Part shown: in pieces, positions 1 to 8,536 of the stretch | Position numbering within the stretch: position 1 is the first letter of the stretch | Layout: each line of letters starts with the position of its first letter | Assembly: GCA_947456855.1 (NCBI GenBank) | Contig: CANGTR010000008.1 | Location: forward strand, 1-52,166 | Origin: Sphingobacteriia bacterium | Lineage (GTDB): Bacteria; Bacteroidota; Bacteroidia; Chitinophagales; Chitinophagaceae | Direction of reading: 5' to 3' | DNA: 52,166 bases | Program-made: the position numbers and the translations under genes | Notes under the pieces: generated by a model | What the model was told of the DNA's origin: nothing | Seen by the model: the letters and a program-made list of their open reading frames with translations, nothing else | Database searches by the model: none

Positions 1-1037
1 AAAGGATGCGCCACTGGCCACTCTTTCCAATACATTACATCTTGCTGATAAGGCCAACCATTTTTGTTTTGAACAAACGGAAAAATAAATTCAATACCCT
101 TTTTTATACTTCTATTATCAGCTAAAGTATGGTTCCAAATCAAAAAATTTTTAGTTGAAAGTGTATGACAAATAGTGGCCATAGCATCCAAATTAAACAA
201 AGAATAGCCATAAGGTTTAGTACGTTTTAATTCTAAAGGAAAACTACCGTTTAGATCCATTTGTCTTGGCAGTAATACTTTTTTATATCGATCAGCGCAA
301 TAGTTTAACAATTGTTGATCATTCACCAATTTAGCAAAAACGGCTACTTGCATTACCCAACAAGTCCCATGATTGTTTTTTGCATCTCTTTCTTCAATTC
401 CATAAGGATGTGTTGTTACCCAATTTAAATAATCAGCAAACCATTTTTTAATTGCATTCAATGATTTCGTATCAAATGACTTTGATGCTTGCATTACTAA
501 AACACCTTGAGCAACTTCCATCATTTGAATCATATCGATTATACCAACACCTCTGCCTGTTACTTTTCCTTTGATAGCTTGAGCATATAATAAGCTAGGA
601 TTCATGAATGTGGTTTCATCTACAAACCAAGCATTAAGATGAACCAAGGCATGTTTCACATATTTATCCTCCTTTGTAATTTTATAAGCAGATGCCAATG
701 AACCAATAATTTGACTAAACCTAATCATTGCTTTTCTGTGTTCAGTAAAAATGGCGGGATTAGTTACTCCATCTCGTTGTATATACGGTCCTTGAGGATT
801 GGTAGTATCTGGCCACCAATAGTCTCCTTCCGAATAAAAATCATGTAACCCACCAGCAGATCTTTCTGAATGTGATGCGCTAACAGTAATTGGTTTTAAT
901 TGTAAGGCAGCTTTTGCTTTTTTTAAAATATGCTGCTTAAGTACTCGAATTATTTCAGTTTCATTAGAATTATTGCAATAACCAAGTTGAACATTGGTTA
1001 CTGAAATAAAAAGAAATATGAAAATAATATTTTTCAT
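1..1037 (-). CDS. PL5-like alginate lyase family protein, 3' end off the window
   Basis: The frame opens at an ATG one base after the stop of the upstream esterase and stays open for 345 codons to the window edge, so the C-terminus is missing. The first ~20 residues form a hydrophobic signal peptide (MKNIIFIFLFISV). The protein shares the block order of the other lyase in this operon: a YWWPD block, a MNPSLLYAQ block, KGKVTGRGVGIID, and NNHGTCW, which matches the Asn-Asn-His core of the PF05426 alginate lyase family (PL5 type). By family knowledge it would cleave mannuronate-type linkages by beta-elimination in the periplasm or at the surface. It is the last visible gene of the leftward PUL operon. 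The exact substrate is inferred from the neighbours. Confidence 0.8.
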   Translation of the reverse strand, partial: MKNIIFIFLFISVTNVQLGYCNNSNETEIIRVLKQHILKKAKAALQLKPITVSASHSERSAGGLHDFYSEGDYWWPDTTNPQGPYIQRDGVTNPAIFTEHRKAMIRFSQIIGSLASAYKITKEDKYVKHALVHLNAWFVDETTFMNPSLLYAQAIKGKVTGRGVGIIDMIQMMEVAQGVLVMQASKSFDTKSLNAIKKWFADYLNWVTTHPYGIEERDAKNNHGTCWVMQVAVFAKLVNDQQLLNYCADRYKKVLLPRQMDLNGSFPLELKRTKPYGYSLFNLDAMATICHTLSTKNFLIWNHTLADNRSIKKGIEFIFPFVQNKNGWPYQQDVMYWKEWPVAHP

Positions 1038-1038
1038 G

Positions 1039-1920
1039 CTAAAATACCTCTGCTATAAACTTCATTATTGCGAGATTGATTTCATCATTCTTTGATTTCT
1101 CAAATTTCCCATGTAACCCCCCTTCTACAGTAATAAATTCAGTTTTAACTCCAAGATCCATTAATTTTTTATGTAAAACAACCGATTGCTGATAAGAAAC
1201 AGTAGGGTCAGCATTTCCATGAACGATAAAGATTGGCGGGCTGTTCTTGGTTATATAATTAATGGGGGAAACCGATTTAATAAACACTTCATCTTTGGCT
1301 TTTGATCCTAACCAATTCGTAGCAGACTTACTTGTGATGTTGGGCCCATATGCCCAATCCCAAACATCATTGATTCCATACTTATTGATGATTGCTGCTA
1401 CTTTAATTTTTTCAACACCCAAACAATTGGTATCGAATAAATGATTGTTCTCTAATAAACCAGCCATCAATGCTAAATGTCCTCCAGCAGAACCTCCCAT
1501 CACAACAATCTTATTCGGATCAATATTCAACTCTTTTGCATGACTGATTAAATAAATCAATGCACAACGGGTATCTTCAATGGCCGCAGGAGCTTTGGCT
1601 CGGGGAGTTAACCTGTATTCAATATTCGCAACTGCAAATCCAGCTTTAAAAAACGAACTAAAACCACCTTGCCCTTCTTTCACGCCATGATTCCAACCTC
1701 CACCATGAATATTAATTACCAAAGGTGTTGGTTGTTTACTGTTTGGATTGATATAATAATCCAATTTTCCTTCCCACCCATTTACAGTGGTATAAACAAC
1801 ATCTAGCTTAGATTCATATCCTTTTGGATAAGCCACTGGTTTATAAACAGTATCGCTTACTGTCTGACCAAAACTAGCCAGCGAGCAAGCGATAATTGAA
1901 ATCATTAATAATATTCGCAT
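1039..1920 (-). CDS. Secreted alpha/beta-hydrolase esterase (BD-FAE / acetyl-esterase type)
   Basis: A 293-residue alpha/beta hydrolase with an N-terminal signal peptide (cleavage near SFGQ). The oxyanion-hole motif HGGGW lies at residues 72-76, the nucleophile Ser144 sits in GGSAGG, and Asp238 (HGNADPT) with His270 (GGLHG) complete the triad. This is the carboxylesterase/BD-FAE arrangement, which removes acetyl or other ester groups from carbohydrates. It sits between SusD (10-base gap) and the terminal PL5-like lyase (1-base gap) and so is almost certainly co-transcribed with them. In an alginate locus an esterase would fit removal of O-acetyl groups from bacterial alginate. That role is inference; the fold and catalytic triad are seen directly. 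Confidence 0.85.
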   Translation of the reverse strand: MRILLMISIIACSLASFGQTVSDTVYKPVAYPKGYESKLDVVYTTVNGWEGKLDYYINPNSKQPTPLVINIHGGGWNHGVKEGQGGFSSFFKAGFAVANIEYRLTPRAKAPAAIEDTRCALIYLISHAKELNIDPNKIVVMGGSAGGHLALMAGLLENNHLFDTNCLGVEKIKVAAIINKYGINDVWDWAYGPNITSKSATNWLGSKAKDEVFIKSVSPINYITKNSPPIFIVHGNADPTVSYQQSVVLHKKLMDLGVKTEFITVEGGLHGKFEKSKNDEINLAIMKFIAEVF

Positions 1921-1930
1921 TCAATCTATT

Positions 1931-3676
1931 TTAATATCCTGGATTTTGCTTGATTACAATTTGTGTATTATTATCAATTTCTCTTTGAGGAATTGGTAAT
2001 AACATACGATCATTGGTTACAAAAGCTTGCATTTCTAATAGGGTTAATCTTGGTGCTGGATAAAGTCCATAATGCACTGTATACATGGCAGCAAAATGAT
2101 TATTCATTACTTGAATAGAACGAATTGAAGTAAATGTGGTATTGAATCTTAATAAATCATACCAACGTTGATTTTCAAATGCAAACTCCCATCTTCTTTC
2201 ATTGGCCAATGCTGTTTCAAATTGTGCTGGAGTGGTAATTGAAGCCGCAACTAAAGCAGGCACATTTGCCCTAGCACGTATTTGATTGATCAAGCCAATA
2301 CTGGCTGCATTATTGCCTTGCGCTTCAGCCAACATTAACACTACATCCGCATAACGAATTACTGGCCAATCATTTTCAGAATCATTGGCAACTGTAGTAT
2401 TAGAAATATATTTCTGAACAAAAAATCTTGCGCCGGTAAATATTCCAATATTAACAGTTCTTCTTGCATCTCCGCCAATCAATAAAGCCGCTGTAGCTAA
2501 CGTTGCATTTGCTGGTGCAGAAAGTGTTAGTGCAGTTCCATTAATTGCAGCAACGGTTGTTCCATTGGCTATTTGAGTTCCTGTAACAGTCATTCCAACT
2601 GCTATTGCAGGATTTGGAGCCGTAAGCGTGACTGACGTGTTACCTGAACGAACATTTCCAATAGCAGCATTTGCATTATAGGAATTGTATAATTCTTGAG
2701 AAGGGAAATTTAATCCTCGCCCATCTCCAACAATAATTGCTGCACCGCTATTTAAAGGCGCAAATGTGTTAGATAAAGAAGATCCCAGACCGATACCACC
2801 AGCCTTAAATCTGATAGCAAATAAAATTTCAGAACTCATTTCATTATTGATGGAAAAAATATTTGCATAAGAAGCTTGCAATGCATAACCGCTATTGGTA
2901 ATAATATCCTGACACAACGCAGCAGCTTCCGTTTTACGATTCAATGTAAGGTACACTTTTGCTAATAATGCTTTCGCAGACCAACTATTCGCCCTTCCTA
3001 TTTCAGTTGATGGAATAGTGCCAAATCTTGCAGCACTTCCATTATTAACGGTATTGGTTAAATCGGCAATAATCAATTTATAAATTTCCGCAACCGCAGA
3101 TCGATTGATTGTTTTTGCTTCATCGGGGCTAATTGGTTCATGTACTAAAAAAACATCCCCATATAATCTAACCAAATTAAAATAATGATAGGCACGAATA
3201 AAAGTAGCCTCTGCCGATAATCTTCTTACATCATTTGCGGTTGCAGGAATAGCGACTTTATCAAAATTGAGTGTACCACTACTTGCCGCATAGTTTACAT
3301 TTAGGCTATTCAATACAAAGTTTACGTTTCTGATATTATAATAGTTATTTAACCAAAAATTATAATTGCCCTGATGAGCAACGCTCGGGAAAAACATATC
3401 TAAATCACTAAGATCTCTATTCGGTGTTGATGTGCTTGCAGGAATTCCTTGTATAGAATTATCGCTACGCAATTCAGACAAGGTCCACTCATCATTCAAA
3501 GGCGCAATCATTCCATTATAACAACCATTTAAGGCAGTATTAACTTCACTAACAGTTGAATAGTAAGTAGCAGAATTAATATTTGACTGAGGTGTTAAAT
3601 CTATCAATTTTTTACATCCAACTAAAGCTACAAAAGAAGCTAGGATGATTAATTTATTCAATTTCATAAAAGTCAT
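1931..3676 (-). CDS. susD: SusD/RagB-family glycan-binding lipoprotein
   Basis: A 581-residue outer-membrane lipoprotein that would hold glycan at the cell surface and close over the SusC channel. The lipobox is VALVGC; either the first ATG or the one three codons later (MKLNKLIIL) could be the start, and the latter gives a more usual signal peptide. The SusD hallmarks are present: LTPQSNINSATYYST near the N-terminus, TPR-like helices with FIRAYHYFNLVRLYGDV, RYADVVLMLAEAQ, and the C-terminal RRWEFAFENQRWYDLLRF. Between about residues 335 and 402 there is an extra block rich in Thr, Val, Ala and Gly (VGMTVTGTQIANGTTVAAI), inserted just before the conserved DARR. SusC lies nine bases upstream in the same operon. 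Confidence 0.93.
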   Translation of the reverse strand: MTFMKLNKLIILASFVALVGCKKLIDLTPQSNINSATYYSTVSEVNTALNGCYNGMIAPLNDEWTLSELRSDNSIQGIPASTSTPNRDLSDLDMFFPSVAHQGNYNFWLNNYYNIRNVNFVLNSLNVNYAASSGTLNFDKVAIPATANDVRRLSAEATFIRAYHYFNLVRLYGDVFLVHEPISPDEAKTINRSAVAEIYKLIIADLTNTVNNGSAARFGTIPSTEIGRANSWSAKALLAKVYLTLNRKTEAAALCQDIITNSGYALQASYANIFSINNEMSSEILFAIRFKAGGIGLGSSLSNTFAPLNSGAAIIVGDGRGLNFPSQELYNSYNANAAIGNVRSGNTSVTLTAPNPAIAVGMTVTGTQIANGTTVAAINGTALTLSAPANATLATAALLIGGDARRTVNIGIFTGARFFVQKYISNTTVANDSENDWPVIRYADVVLMLAEAQGNNAASIGLINQIRARANVPALVAASITTPAQFETALANERRWEFAFENQRWYDLLRFNTTFTSIRSIQVMNNHFAAMYTVHYGLYPAPRLTLLEMQAFVTNDRMLLPIPQREIDNNTQIVIKQNPGY

Positions 3677-3685
3677 TTTTTAGAT

Positions 3686-6600
3686 TTAAAAGTTGATGTC
3701 TATTCCAAACACAAAAGTTTTTTGAATTGGGAAACTACCACGTTGATAGCCATCAATTAGAGCGGAAGAATAAGCACCACTTGTTGCGCGACCTTCTGGA
3801 TTCAACGCACGGAAATTACTTGCCGATTTAAAGAATAAATTCTGTGCGGCAAAATAAACCCTTAATGAATTTAACTTGATTGCTTTTGAAATACTACTTG
3901 GTAAACGATATCCAAGGTTTACTTCTCTCAAAGACAAATAAGATGCATCTGATACTACATAGTCGGTGAGCATCCAGTTAAAACCTATTGTTGAAAAAGG
4001 CGTCTTACCATCTCCAGGAAACATTGGACTAACCCATCTATTGTTACTGTACGCAGTTATATACCTTCTAGACTCATTATAATTTGCATCTCCATTGATT
4101 ACATTACCACCTTGTACTCCCTGAATTAAGAAACTAAAGTCAAAGGCTTTGTAAGTAAATGTATTGGTCATTCCATAATTGAATTCAGGATATGGACTTC
4201 CAATTATTGTTCTATCATTATTGTCTATGATATTATCTCCATTGATATCAACCAACTTTAACCCTCCTGGAATAAATACATTGGCCAGTGAACTGGTAAG
4301 CCCCCTAGCTCTTGCTGCATTAATATCTGCTTGACTCAACCAAACCCCATCAGTTTTAAATCCAAAAAACTGCACCAATGGGTCTCCTACTCTTGCACGA
4401 TATACTTCGGTTCTTTCGCCCTGATTTAATAAAAAAGCTTCTCTTCCCAATTCTTGAATTTCATTTCTATTTCTAGAAAAATTGAATGCAGTAGTCCACT
4501 TAAAGTCTTTTTTACTAATATTAGTAGTGTTTAATTCAATTTCAAAACCATTGTTTTTTAAACTACCAATATTATTGAAATATTGAGGGACTCCGGCAAT
4601 GGCCTGTACAGATTGTTGCAACAATAATCTCTCTGTTTTAGATTGATAAATATCAAATGACAAACTGATTTTATTCTTTAATAAAGAAACATCAAATCCA
4701 AAATTTGATTGGAAAGTACGTTCCCATGTAATACTTGAATTGGCAATATTGGATCTAGAGGTAACTTGTCCGGATGTATTTACACCAGTTCCGCCTCCGA
4801 AAGGATAATTACCAGTACTCAATAAATCTAAGTATGCGAAATCTGAAATACGATTGTTTCCAGTTGCTCCGTAACTAGCCCGCAACTTTAATCGACTGAT
4901 CCAATTTACATTTTGCATAAACTTTTCTTGCGACATTATCCATCCTCCAGAAATGGAAGGGAAAGATCCCCATTTATTACCTTCTCCAAAATAGGAACTA
5001 CCGTCTGTTCTAAAACTTACCGATAATAGATATTTATTATTGTATTCATAATTAATTCTACCTAAATAAGATACTAAACCGATTTGATCTTTTGTACCAA
5101 AAGTTCCTGCTCTATCAATAGATGAGGCATTGTTAAGGGTTCTTATATTATCACTAGGATAATCCAATCCTGTTGTTCGTTCGCTACTAATGGTAGTTTT
5201 CTGAGTAGTAAAACCAGCTAATACATTGATTGAATGTTTATTAAATGTTTTACGATAAGTAAAGGTATTCTCTGATAGTAAATCAATATTATTGGTATTT
5301 GAATATACTCCGCGATTCATTGACCCATCAGCAGTTGCATTCCTGTTGGCAAAATTCAACCCATTTGTATAATTTAAATACATACTCGCTAAGGATTTAA
5401 AATCTAATCCAGGTAGAATATTGATATTTAAATCTGCTGAACCTTGCAAACGATATTCATTTACATATATATCTTGTGAGATAGTAGAAGACTTTGGCGT
5501 ATTCTGTGCAGAACTAAAAGGATCTGATGTTCCAACCGGAGTCCACATACTTCCATCAGGCATTTTGCCAGAATAATATATAGAACTGAAATGTCTAGGT
5601 TGTGCGAAATCTCCTGGGCGAATATTTGCCCATTGAGCCAATTGATTTACATTTCTTGCAGTTAAATCAGTATGATAAACGGGCAAGAAACTTGGATAAC
5701 GATAAAAGTTGGTGAAATTTTCTGAAGGACTTATTCTTTTAGAATAAGACGGATTAACATTCAATCCTAATTTTACTTTATCACTCAATCTAATATCTAA
5801 TTTTGTTCTAACAGAATATCTTTGAAAATCACTTTTATACATCATTCCTTCATCTCGCTGATATCCTCCAGAAATAAAATATTGTACATCTTTTTTACCG
5901 CCTGATGCGCTCAACTGAATGTTCTGAAACAACCCTGGTCTTAAAGACTCACTTTGCCAATCAGTACCTTGCCCTCCCATTAAAGTTTGCTCAACTATAT
6001 AAGCCGCTTTTTCAGCTTCAGTTGCAAGTACTCCTTTATTATTGCTAAAGCTTAATAAATTGGCAGCAGTAAAGCCCAATGTATATGCAGCAGAATCCTG
6101 ATAACGTTGCGCACCTTCGGCATACAATAAATTGGTATAATCAGATGTTGAAAGAATTTCGTATCTCCTGTAATCTCTTTTTTGACCTAAAGAATATTTC
6201 AGATTATACTTTGGCTTTTCTGCTTTTCCACTTTTAGTTGTTATTAAAATAACTCCACTTGCACCCCTTGAGCCATAAATAGCAGCCGAAGCAGCATCTT
6301 TTAATACTTCAACTGATTCAACATCAGCCGGATTAACAAAAGACAATCCATCAGGTATGGGTTGCCCATCAACAACAACCAACGGGCTTGAACCTGCATT
6401 AATTGAACTTATACCCCTGATACTGATTTTTGGAGCAGCGCCAGCTTCTGATGAAATGTTCTGAACCTGTACGCCTGCCATTTTACCTTGTAAGGCTTGA
6501 TCCAATCTTGGAACAGGAATCTCATCCATTTTATCATTCTTATATTTAGCAACTGCACCTGTTAAGCTCGATTTTTTCTGGGTACCATAACCAATAACTA

Positions 6601-6916
6601 CTACTTCATTATTATCGGCAGGTATAGCTGCTAACTTTACTTCAATTGTAGATTGATCTTTTAGTTGAAACACTTCAGGAGTAAATCCGATATAGGAGAA
6701 TGCAAGCTTAGTTGCTCCTGATTTGTATTTCAAAGAGAATGTTCCATCCTCTTTGGTAACTGTTCCTCCACTTGATTTATCGGCTATAACTGAAACACCC
6801 TGTAAAGGTTCACCTGTTTCTTTATTGGTTACTTTTCCTGTAACTACTTTCTGGGCCATTGCATTACCACTCGAAAAAAGCAGTAGCAATAATAGCAATC
6901 GTTGTAACTTTTTCAT
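3686..6916 (-). CDS. susC: SusC/RagA-family TonB-dependent outer-membrane transporter
   Basis: A 1076-residue SusC protein. It has a signal peptide ending near NAMAQ, a carboxypeptidase-regulatory-like N-terminal domain (about residues 22-95: GKVTNKETGEPLQGVSV), a TonB-box-like stretch around VVVIGYGTQKKSSLTG, a plug domain with PRLDQALQGKMAGVQV and DAASAAIYGSRGASGVI, and a 22-strand-type barrel ending in FVFGIDINF. It would import oligosaccharides across the outer membrane using TonB energy, as partner of the SusD immediately downstream. The length is in the usual range for the family. It follows a PL5-like lyase by 15 bases, which places it in the middle of the leftward operon. Confidence 0.95.
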   Translation of the reverse strand: MKKLQRLLLLLLLFSSGNAMAQKVVTGKVTNKETGEPLQGVSVIADKSSGGTVTKEDGTFSLKYKSGATKLAFSYIGFTPEVFQLKDQSTIEVKLAAIPADNNEVVVIGYGTQKKSSLTGAVAKYKNDKMDEIPVPRLDQALQGKMAGVQVQNISSEAGAAPKISIRGISSINAGSSPLVVVDGQPIPDGLSFVNPADVESVEVLKDAASAAIYGSRGASGVILITTKSGKAEKPKYNLKYSLGQKRDYRRYEILSTSDYTNLLYAEGAQRYQDSAAYTLGFTAANLLSFSNNKGVLATEAEKAAYIVEQTLMGGQGTDWQSESLRPGLFQNIQLSASGGKKDVQYFISGGYQRDEGMMYKSDFQRYSVRTKLDIRLSDKVKLGLNVNPSYSKRISPSENFTNFYRYPSFLPVYHTDLTARNVNQLAQWANIRPGDFAQPRHFSSIYYSGKMPDGSMWTPVGTSDPFSSAQNTPKSSTISQDIYVNEYRLQGSADLNINILPGLDFKSLASMYLNYTNGLNFANRNATADGSMNRGVYSNTNNIDLLSENTFTYRKTFNKHSINVLAGFTTQKTTISSERTTGLDYPSDNIRTLNNASSIDRAGTFGTKDQIGLVSYLGRINYEYNNKYLLSVSFRTDGSSYFGEGNKWGSFPSISGGWIMSQEKFMQNVNWISRLKLRASYGATGNNRISDFAYLDLLSTGNYPFGGGTGVNTSGQVTSRSNIANSSITWERTFQSNFGFDVSLLKNKISLSFDIYQSKTERLLLQQSVQAIAGVPQYFNNIGSLKNNGFEIELNTTNISKKDFKWTTAFNFSRNRNEIQELGREAFLLNQGERTEVYRARVGDPLVQFFGFKTDGVWLSQADINAARARGLTSSLANVFIPGGLKLVDINGDNIIDNNDRTIIGSPYPEFNYGMTNTFTYKAFDFSFLIQGVQGGNVINGDANYNESRRYITAYSNNRWVSPMFPGDGKTPFSTIGFNWMLTDYVVSDASYLSLREVNLGYRLPSSISKAIKLNSLRVYFAAQNLFFKSASNFRALNPEGRATSGAYSSALIDGYQRGSFPIQKTFVFGIDINF

Positions 6917-6931
6917 AATAGCATTTAGGTT

Positions 6932-8152
6932 TTATAAATCGTTTTGGTTTAATAAGTGAATTCGTAGACGCTCGGGTTTAGTTGGATGAATTTTAGCAAT
7001 TGCCTTGATACAGTTGCTGCATTTGTATATTGAATAACTCATTGCTAATAAAGGAATGCCTTCATCGTAATCAAAAAGCTTAATTTGTTTTCCATTCCAC
7101 TGCTTTTCCATCATTAAATAAGGCAATAAAGTATTTACACCTTTAGCAATAGAATTTCCATTAGCAGATTGGTATTGATACAAATCCATTTGAATCAACT
7201 TTGCCATCTGGGCTATATGCATTAAAGGTTCTAATACAAAAAGAGAATAATGAAGCGAAATGGTTCTTTCTAGTTCAGCAGGAAAAAATCCATCTTTATC
7301 CATTTGATTTTCGATTCGCTTTTGAACATTAAAAACAATATTTTTAGCTAATTCATTTTGATTGGTTAACAGTGCCATTGAAAGTCTTTGAGCATCATAC
7401 CAAACACCATGATTATTCTTCGCATTCATTTCCTGCTTTCCTACTTCACTGGTTTGCATCCAAAGTAAAAATTCAGCAAACCACGCTTGTAATCCACTAT
7501 AATCTTTTGAAGATAATTTTCCGGATTGCTTTAATAAATTAATACCATCTATTAGTTTAACAAAATGGCGGGTATCAATCAATCCTGCACCACGGCCAGT
7601 ATTTTGACCCTTTACTGCTTGCCCAAAATTTAAATTTGGATTCATCTTTGTTGCAGTATCTAAAAACCAAACTTGTAACAGTTTGATCGCATGCAAAGCA
7701 TACTTATCTTCTTCTGAAAAGTAGTTTGCAAGTGAAAGCGTATAGACAGATTCGCACAAAGCAGGTAAATATTCTTTGTCTTTATAGGCTTTTACTTCAG
7801 GATTGGTTTCTCCATCCTTTCGTATATAAGGCAACCCATTGGGCGTAGATGGATTAGGCCAGAAATAAGGAGCCAAGCTCATATAATCATGCTTATTTCC
7901 GCTTGGAGGATTGTTTAATTTTTCCATCACACTTACTGGACCAAATAATAAAGTTTTATTTGCATCATCTAATAACTGTTTATAAGCAGGGATTAATGCG
8001 GAATTCTTGTTGCTAATTTTTGCTTTATTTATTTGAATTATTTTTCCATCTAATGTAAAAAGCATTGGTTGCTTATTATCAATTTGCGCGTACAGCAAGG
8101 TTGAAAAAACAATAAAAATCAGGGAACCAATAAATCGCAATAATTTTTTCAT
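6932..8152 (-). CDS. PL5-like alginate lyase family protein
   Basis: A 406-residue secreted protein with a signal peptide (cleavage near LLYAQ). It matches the PF05426 alginate lyase layout: HDYMSLAPYFWPNP at about 88-101, MNPNLNFGQAVKG at 170-182, GRGAGLIDTRH at 187-196, and the core NNHGVWY at 246-252, with Asn247-His248 as likely catalytic pair. By family analogy it would beta-eliminate alginate, preferring mannuronate, though this family is broad and not every member has been assayed. It is clearly paralogous to the partial gene at the left edge. It lies 10 bases after the cupin gene and 15 bases before susC. Confidence 0.82.
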   Translation of the reverse strand: MKKLLRFIGSLIFIVFSTLLYAQIDNKQPMLFTLDGKIIQINKAKISNKNSALIPAYKQLLDDANKTLLFGPVSVMEKLNNPPSGNKHDYMSLAPYFWPNPSTPNGLPYIRKDGETNPEVKAYKDKEYLPALCESVYTLSLANYFSEEDKYALHAIKLLQVWFLDTATKMNPNLNFGQAVKGQNTGRGAGLIDTRHFVKLIDGINLLKQSGKLSSKDYSGLQAWFAEFLLWMQTSEVGKQEMNAKNNHGVWYDAQRLSMALLTNQNELAKNIVFNVQKRIENQMDKDGFFPAELERTISLHYSLFVLEPLMHIAQMAKLIQMDLYQYQSANGNSIAKGVNTLLPYLMMEKQWNGKQIKLFDYDEGIPLLAMSYSIYKCSNCIKAIAKIHPTKPERLRIHLLNQNDL

Positions 8153-8162
8153 AGCAGTTTAC

Positions 8163-8519
8163 TTATACAATAAAATCTTCTCTCATTGGAGTAAATACAT
8201 CAATTAATACACCAGCTTCTAAACATACAGCTCCATGCAGAAGATTAGAAGGAACATGAAATACATCTCCGCTTCTCAGGATTTTTTTTAACCCATCAAT
8301 TTCAACCTCAAATACCCCAGATTCTACATTGGTTACTTGCACATGATAATGTTGGTGCAATGTTCCAATACCTCCTGTTTCAAACTCAACACGTACCATC
8401 ATCATTTTTTCGTCGTAAGTCATGATTTTTCTGCGAACGCCTGGAGCCATTTGTTGCCATTCTATTGCATTTAATTCAATAAAATGTTTAGGGCTTATTA
8501 CTGTTTCTGTGCTAGACAT
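8163..8519 (-). CDS. kdgF: KdgF-like cupin, unsaturated uronate linearisation
   Basis: A 118-residue single-domain cupin without a signal peptide, so probably cytoplasmic. Metal-ligand candidates are His55, His57, Gln61 and His95 (HQHYHVQ and NLLHG). Asp107, Phe109 and Arg113 keep the D-x-F-x3-R spacing that, as I recall it, is catalytic in characterised KdgF proteins. KdgF converts the unsaturated 4,5-monouronate released by exolytic lyases into the linear keto form that feeds KduI or DEH reductases. It lies between the PL17 lyase (17 bases) and a PL5-like lyase (10 bases), the place expected for such a step. A generic cupin role cannot be excluded, but context and residues agree. Confidence 0.78.
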   Translation of the reverse strand: MSSTETVISPKHFIELNAIEWQQMAPGVRRKIMTYDEKMMMVRVEFETGGIGTLHQHYHVQVTNVESGVFEVEIDGLKKILRSGDVFHVPSNLLHGAVCLEAGVLIDVFTPMREDFIV

Positions 8520-8536
8520 ATTAATTCGTTTTACAA

